Shown here: piece by piece, positions 60,489 through 64,000 of the stretch
Layout: every line of letters starts with the position of its first letter
How positions within the stretch are numbered: the stretch's first letter is position 1
Source of the DNA: Candidatus Obscuribacterales bacterium
GTDB lineage: Bacteria > Cyanobacteriota > Vampirovibrionia > Obscuribacterales > Obscuribacteraceae
Length of the DNA: 64,000 nt
NCBI GenBank assembly: GCA_019750335.1
Contig: JAIEOQ010000002.1
Location: 434,001-498,000, forward strand
Direction of reading: 5' to 3'
Translations under genes and position numbers: made by a program
Notes under the pieces: model-generated
Told to the model about the DNA's origin: nothing
The model's input: the letters and a program-made list of their open reading frames with translations, nothing else
Database searches by the model: none

Positions 60489-61796
60489 ATGAATCAGTTT
60501 GTCGATCAAGTACGCATCAAAATCTTTTCCGGCAATGGCGGCAACGGCATGGTTGCTTGGCGCCGAGAAAAATATGAGCCTTTAGGCGGACCAGCCGGTG
60601 GCACCGGCGGACGTGGCGGTCACGTAATTTTTGAAGCCACAAGTGATATGTCTACACTATTGGACTTTCGCTATCGAACCGAGTTCAAAGCTTTTGACGG
60701 CGAAAAGGGCGGTCCAAAAAACCGCCACGGCAAAGACGGAAAAGATCTGATTATTAAAGTACCGGCCGGAACACTGATTCTGGACTCCAAATCAGGACGG
60801 CTGATAGCCGATCTAACTTTATCGGGCTCACGAGCTATGGTCGCCGAAGGCGGGCGCGGTGGCCGCGGTAATTTCGATATGGTCACACCAAGCAACAGAG
60901 CTCCTCACCATTGCGAACCCGGTGAACTGGGCATTGAAAGAGAGCTGGAGTTGACTCTGAAAATGCTTGCCGACATCGGGCTTATCGGATTGCCTAACGC
61001 CGGAAAATCAACCTTGCTTTCGGTTTTGACAAAAGCACGTCCAAAAATTGCCGATTATCCTTTCTCCACCTTAAGCCCAAACCTCGGCGTGATCAAAAAT
61101 CCCGAGGGGCACGGCTATGTTATCGCCGACATTCCTGGATTGATAAGCGGTGCCTCTCAGGGGGTTGGACTCGGTCATACATTTTTACGCCATGTCGAAC
61201 GCACCAGAGTATTGGTTCATTTAGCAGACATGACTTCGCCGACTCTGGCCGAAGATCTTTCAGTCATTACTAATGAGCTCTTACTTTACGACAAAAACCT
61301 GGCAAAACTGCCTCAGATTGTTTTTCTCAACAAAAGTGATCTGCTTCTTGAAGAAGAAGCCGAGGCCATTGCCGAAGAGATCCGCAAGAACAAAGAAAAA
61401 ATATTTCCTCAAGCGGAGTCAATTCGGGAGATCATCGCCGGCAGTTGCGCCACCACCGGCGGTATTCAACAATTGAAGAATTTGGTCTTTCAATATGCAT
61501 CACAGATTCCCGAGCAACAAGAGCTCTTAGTGGAATTGGATGATCAAGCAGCCTACCAGCATCCCGACAATGGCTTTAACGTTAGTCGCCATAAAAATAT
61601 TTTCTACGTGAGCGGCGAACGTTTAGAACGAATTCTTTCCGTGACCAACCTAAGAAGTCCGGAAGCCCTTCAGCACTTCTATCATATTCTGCGCGCCATG
61701 GGAGTAATTGACGCACTTCAACAAGAAGGCGCCGAGCCCGGCAGCGAAGTAATTATCGGCAAAACCAGCTTCAGTTATGGAGAAGAGATGTTTTAA
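60489..61796 (+). CDS. obgE: GTPase ObgE/CgtA
   Basis: 435 residues. Obg domain (1-158, glycine-rich: SGNGGNGMVAWRREKYEPLGGPAGGTGGRGG), G domain (about 160-335: GLPNAGKST, DIPGL, NKSD) and C-terminal OCT domain (about 345-425). Binds the 50S subunit and (p)ppGpp; needed for ribosome assembly and stress control. All three domains are complete. Its stop overlaps the stop of a small minus-strand gene. Confidence 0.97.
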   Translation: MNQFVDQVRIKIFSGNGGNGMVAWRREKYEPLGGPAGGTGGRGGHVIFEATSDMSTLLDFRYRTEFKAFDGEKGGPKNRHGKDGKDLIIKVPAGTLILDSKSGRLIADLTLSGSRAMVAEGGRGGRGNFDMVTPSNRAPHHCEPGELGIERELELTLKMLADIGLIGLPNAGKSTLLSVLTKARPKIADYPFSTLSPNLGVIKNPEGHGYVIADIPGLISGASQGVGLGHTFLRHVERTRVLVHLADMTSPTLAEDLSVITNELLLYDKNLAKLPQIVFLNKSDLLLEEEAEAIAEEIRKNKEKIFPQAESIREIIAGSCATTGGIQQLKNLVFQYASQIPEQQELLVELDDQAAYQHPDNGFNVSRHKNIFYVSGERLERILSVTNLRSPEALQHFYHILRAMGVIDALQQEGAEPGSEVIIGKTSFSYGEEMF

Positions 61797-61969
61797 CCGT
61801 GAGCGTGATCTTTATGATCTTCGTGATCATGATCGTGCTCGGATTCATTGGCAGCCTTTTCTAAAGCATAAACAGCTTTTTTGAGGTTGCTGCGATAGGT
61901 GTCCTTAGCCAGTTTTTGTTTGCGCTTAAGAACTTTTTGGGCTCTTTTGAAGCCTTTTTGCTGTGCCAT
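61793..61969 (-). CDS. 58-residue protein, basic N-terminus and His/Asp-rich tail
   Basis: ATG at 61969 with GGGAGA 8 nt upstream; stop at 61793-61795 overlaps the obgE stop. The N-terminal 40 residues are basic and helical (QQKGFKRAQKVLKRKQKLAK). The last 15 or so read SEHDHDHEDHKDHAHG, a strong metal-chelating composition. Family not recognised. It is too short for most automatic gene calls. Confidence 0.65.
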   Translation of the reverse strand: MAQQKGFKRAQKVLKRKQKLAKDTYRSNLKKAVYALEKAANESEHDHDHEDHKDHAHG

Positions 61970-62147
61970 TATTCAATCTCCCGGCCAGGTCAGGGGTTAG
62001 CCCTGAATTACAAAGCTAACAATCATACAACGAGGGATCCTCAGCGAGAAAAGGCTGGAGCTGATTTAAGCAAGCCTGGTGGGGTGATCGCCGATTCTTT
62101 GGCGGCGCATGAATTTATGCTAATTCGTGAAACATTTTGAATCAGAC

Positions 62148-62660
62148 TTAAACCCAAAGATTGCCCAAATACTTAATCCCTTCGCTAAATCCGGATTTTG
62201 CCGACTCTAAAATCTGCAAGCTGACCGGCGGATAAAGAGTAAGCTTGCTCAAATCTGCCAGAGGCAAATAATCAACTCCGGCAAGAACCTCTTCATCACC
62301 AACTTGAAGTGTCCCGCCAGTTACGGTTGCAGTCAGATAAACGTTAACAATATGTCTTGAACGATCCGGTGCAATCGCCTCCGAAACGAAAACAATCTTG
62401 CCAACTTCCACATCCAAGCCGGTTTCTTCTTGGACTTCACGGATGGCACATTCAAAAAAAGTCTCACCATATTCCAAACGTCCGCCAGGCAAAACCCAAT
62501 ACTGCTTGGGTCCTTTGCGATGTTTCACCAACAAGATATTGTTATCCGCATCAATGACGATAACAGAAACCCTTGTTGTCGGTATGGGCTTTAGCGGTCT
62601 TTTTCGCGGTCGGTGTTTGCGCAATTTATGACCTTTTTCCGATTTAAATATGGTCCTCAA
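62148..62660 (-). CDS. Nudix hydrolase
   Basis: 170 residues, TTG start. A basic N-terminus (KSEKGHKLRKHRPRKRPLK) precedes the Nudix fold. The Nudix box GGRLEYGETFFECAIREVQEETGL fits G-x5-E-x7-REUxEExGU. Family members hydrolyse nucleoside diphosphates linked to another moiety; the substrate is undetermined. The 178 bp between it and the small gene at 61793-61969 shows no further gene. Confidence 0.9.
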   Translation of the reverse strand: MRTIFKSEKGHKLRKHRPRKRPLKPIPTTRVSVIVIDADNNILLVKHRKGPKQYWVLPGGRLEYGETFFECAIREVQEETGLDVEVGKIVFVSEAIAPDRSRHIVNVYLTATVTGGTLQVGDEEVLAGVDYLPLADLSKLTLYPPVSLQILESAKSGFSEGIKYLGNLWV

Positions 62661-62791
62661 ACACCTGTAATTCTAAATCCTTAATCAGAAAATTCAATGG
62701 GATCTATCCGTAACGAATCGTGGAATCAAACAGCCTATTCTGATAATCTTAGCCAGCAAAGCCGGCTAAGAGCCGCATTCTGGAATAGGCC

Positions 62792-63826
62792 ATGACTGAA
62801 ATCAAACAACGTTTGCAAGCTATTGAAAAAGAAGCCTTAGACGCCATCAATTCCGGCGACTCAAGCACCGCCCTTGAAGCCGTTCGCTTAAAATACTTCG
62901 GTCAAAAAAGTGAACTCAAATCTGTCTTAGCTGAGCTGAAATCACTTAGCCCCGAAGACAAGAAGATAATCGGGCAGCTTGCCAATATAGTCCAGCAGAA
63001 TTTATCGACTGCTCTGAAAGAGCGGCAAGACACGATTCACAAGCTTGAATTGAATGTGCGCTTAAGTTGCGAAAGCATTGATGTAACTTTACCAGGCAGC
63101 GGACGACCACTTGGTCATATTCATCCGCTCACACAAATCAGCCAGGAGATAATCGACGTTTTTCGCGGCATGGGTTTTTCAGTGGTCGACGGACCGGAGA
63201 TAGAGACCGATTATTACAATTTCGAGGCGTTGAATACGCCGGAGGATCATCCGGCTCGCGATTCGCAAGACACCTTCTATACAAACGCCGGTCCCCATGT
63301 TTTGCTGCGTAGTCAAACTTCTACCATGCAAATTCGGGCAATGGAAAAAATGCGTCCGCCGCTACGTATTATCGCTCCCGGACGTGTTTATCGAAATGAA
63401 GAGATCAACGCACGCAAATATCCGCTTTTTCACCAAATAGAGGGATTGCTGATCGACCGCAATGTTACTTTCGGCCAATTGCGCGGCACTCTCAGCGAAT
63501 TTTACAGACTTCTGTTCGGAAAAGAATTGAAAACAAGATTTCGTCCGGACTTTTTCCCTTTCACTGAGCCAAGCGCTGAACTCGATTGTCAATGTCCTTT
63601 TTGCTCAGGAAAAGGCTGCCGGACATGCGGTCAAAGAGGTTGGCTTGAAATGCTTGGTTGCGGCATGGTTGATCCCAACGTACTTTCTGCTGTCGGGATC
63701 GATCCCAGCATCTGGAGCGGTTTTGCCTTCGGTATGGGTGTCGAACGTGTAGCCATGTTGAAATATGACATCAACGACATACGCCATTTTTATACAAATG
63801 ATTTGCGCTTTCTCGAACAATTTTAA
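62792..63826 (+). CDS. pheS: Phenylalanyl-tRNA synthetase alpha subunit
   Basis: 344 residues. N-terminal coiled coil (1-85), then the class II catalytic domain: GHIHPLTQISQEIIDVFRGMGF, motif 2 region (GRVYRNEEINARKYPLFHQIEGLLID), and motif 3 (GSGFGMGVERVAMLKY type: FAFGMGVERVAMLKYDINDIRHFYTNDLRFLEQF). The cysteine-rich CQCPFCSGKGCRTCGQRGW insert is common in bacterial PheS. It charges tRNA-Phe as an alpha2beta2 enzyme with PheT. Confidence 0.97.
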   Translation: MTEIKQRLQAIEKEALDAINSGDSSTALEAVRLKYFGQKSELKSVLAELKSLSPEDKKIIGQLANIVQQNLSTALKERQDTIHKLELNVRLSCESIDVTLPGSGRPLGHIHPLTQISQEIIDVFRGMGFSVVDGPEIETDYYNFEALNTPEDHPARDSQDTFYTNAGPHVLLRSQTSTMQIRAMEKMRPPLRIIAPGRVYRNEEINARKYPLFHQIEGLLIDRNVTFGQLRGTLSEFYRLLFGKELKTRFRPDFFPFTEPSAELDCQCPFCSGKGCRTCGQRGWLEMLGCGMVDPNVLSAVGIDPSIWSGFAFGMGVERVAMLKYDINDIRHFYTNDLRFLEQF

Positions 63827-63839
63827 TTGAGGCCCGACT

Positions 63840-64000
63840 ATGAAACTGTCTTTTGAATGGTTAAGCGATTTTGTCGATCTCTCAGGCATTACACCTGAGG
63901 AACTGGCAAGCAAGCTGACCATGGGTGCTTTCGAAGTTGAAGAGATTGAACGTCACGGTCCTGACATACAAGGGTCGGTTGTTGTCGGCGAAATTGTGGA
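63840..64000 (+). CDS. pheT: Phenylalanyl-tRNA synthetase beta subunit (5' part only)
   Basis: Starts at the ATG at 63840, with GAGG 8 nt upstream, 13 nt after pheS. The 53 visible residues (MKLSFEWLSDFVDLSGITPEELASKLTMGAFEVEEIERHG and onward) are the N-terminal B1 region typical of PheT. The gene leaves the window. The partner of pheS in one operon. Confidence 0.95.
   Translation, partial: MKLSFEWLSDFVDLSGITPEELASKLTMGAFEVEEIERHGPDIQGSVVVGEIV

Noticed and set aside
61916..62140. A 74-codon plus-strand frame before the Nudix gene
   Set aside because: Its first half is antisense to the 58-residue gene, and no SD supports it.
1..64000. CRISPR arrays, insertion sequences, prophage or toxin-antitoxin loci
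   Set aside because: No direct-repeat arrays, transposase, integrase or recognisable toxin-antitoxin pairs were seen; gene content is otherwise ordinary.

Overview
The window is a gene-dense bacterial chromosome segment with no phage, insertion sequence, CRISPR array or rRNA/tRNA gene that I could see. The organism looks diderm: it has an apolipoprotein N-acyltransferase family protein, lipoprotein-type and Sec signal peptides, a PBP4-type D-Ala-D-Ala carboxypeptidase, and M23 and NlpC/P60 envelope peptidases. It also carries SepF next to a YggS protein and a zinc-type S14, a mix found in Cyanobacteria and their relatives. Many TPR proteins, Ser/Thr kinases with TPR tails and a giant repeat protein suggest a non-photosynthetic cyanobacterial relative (Vampirovibrionia/Melainabacteria, Obscuribacterales-like). 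That placement is inference. GTG and TTG starts are common, and several starts below were chosen from Shine-Dalgarno (SD) position.

Region 1 (1-10,224, minus strand) is the fused S10-spc operon in canonical order, rpsJ-rplC-rplD-rplW-rplB-rpsS-rplV-rpsC-rplP-rpmC-rpsQ-rplN-rplX-rplE-rpsN-rpsH-rplF-rplR-rpsE-rpmD-rplO-secY, with secY cut by the window edge. L4 and L30 carry Ala/Lys-rich tails, and L24 has an N-terminal extension and an insert.

Region 2 (10,225-24,355) is an envelope and signalling zone: two small secreted proteins (one Spy/CpxP-like), a secreted peroxiredoxin, an M20 peptidase, a cyclic-nucleotide-binding/DUF4388 protein, a membrane protein, a probable pseudokinase with TPRs, TPR proteins, a PBP4-type carboxypeptidase and a HAD phosphatase.

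Region 3 (24,400-30,420) holds a structured, terminator-ended RNA candidate, a 1436-residue repeat protein ending in a papain-like Cys-His-Asp domain, and a secreted glycine-zipper/VirB10-like protein. It is the most unusual part of the window.

Region 4 (30,477-37,167) has gap-pgk (glycolysis) followed by a lipoprotein TPR gene, an Nfu Fe-S scaffold, an enoyl-CoA hydratase-like protein, a DUF192 protein and an Lnt homologue whose catalytic Cys is Ser. Region 5 (37,359-43,984) has a TPR-TadE-TadG(VWA)-TadE mini-cluster, ruvC, a BtuF-like protein, an RluE-type pseudouridine synthase, a repeated palindrome and an NlpC/P60 enzyme.

Region 6 (44,079-64,000) is mainly housekeeping: groES-groEL, a GAF-GAF-GGDEF protein, HIT, a sugar nucleotidyltransferase, an argH-like lyase, an MFS exporter, an active-looking Ser/Thr kinase, accD-accA, rsmE, yggS-sepF, an M23 peptidase, a PC4-like protein, obgE, a 58-codon His/Asp-tailed gene, a Nudix hydrolase, pheS and the start of pheT.
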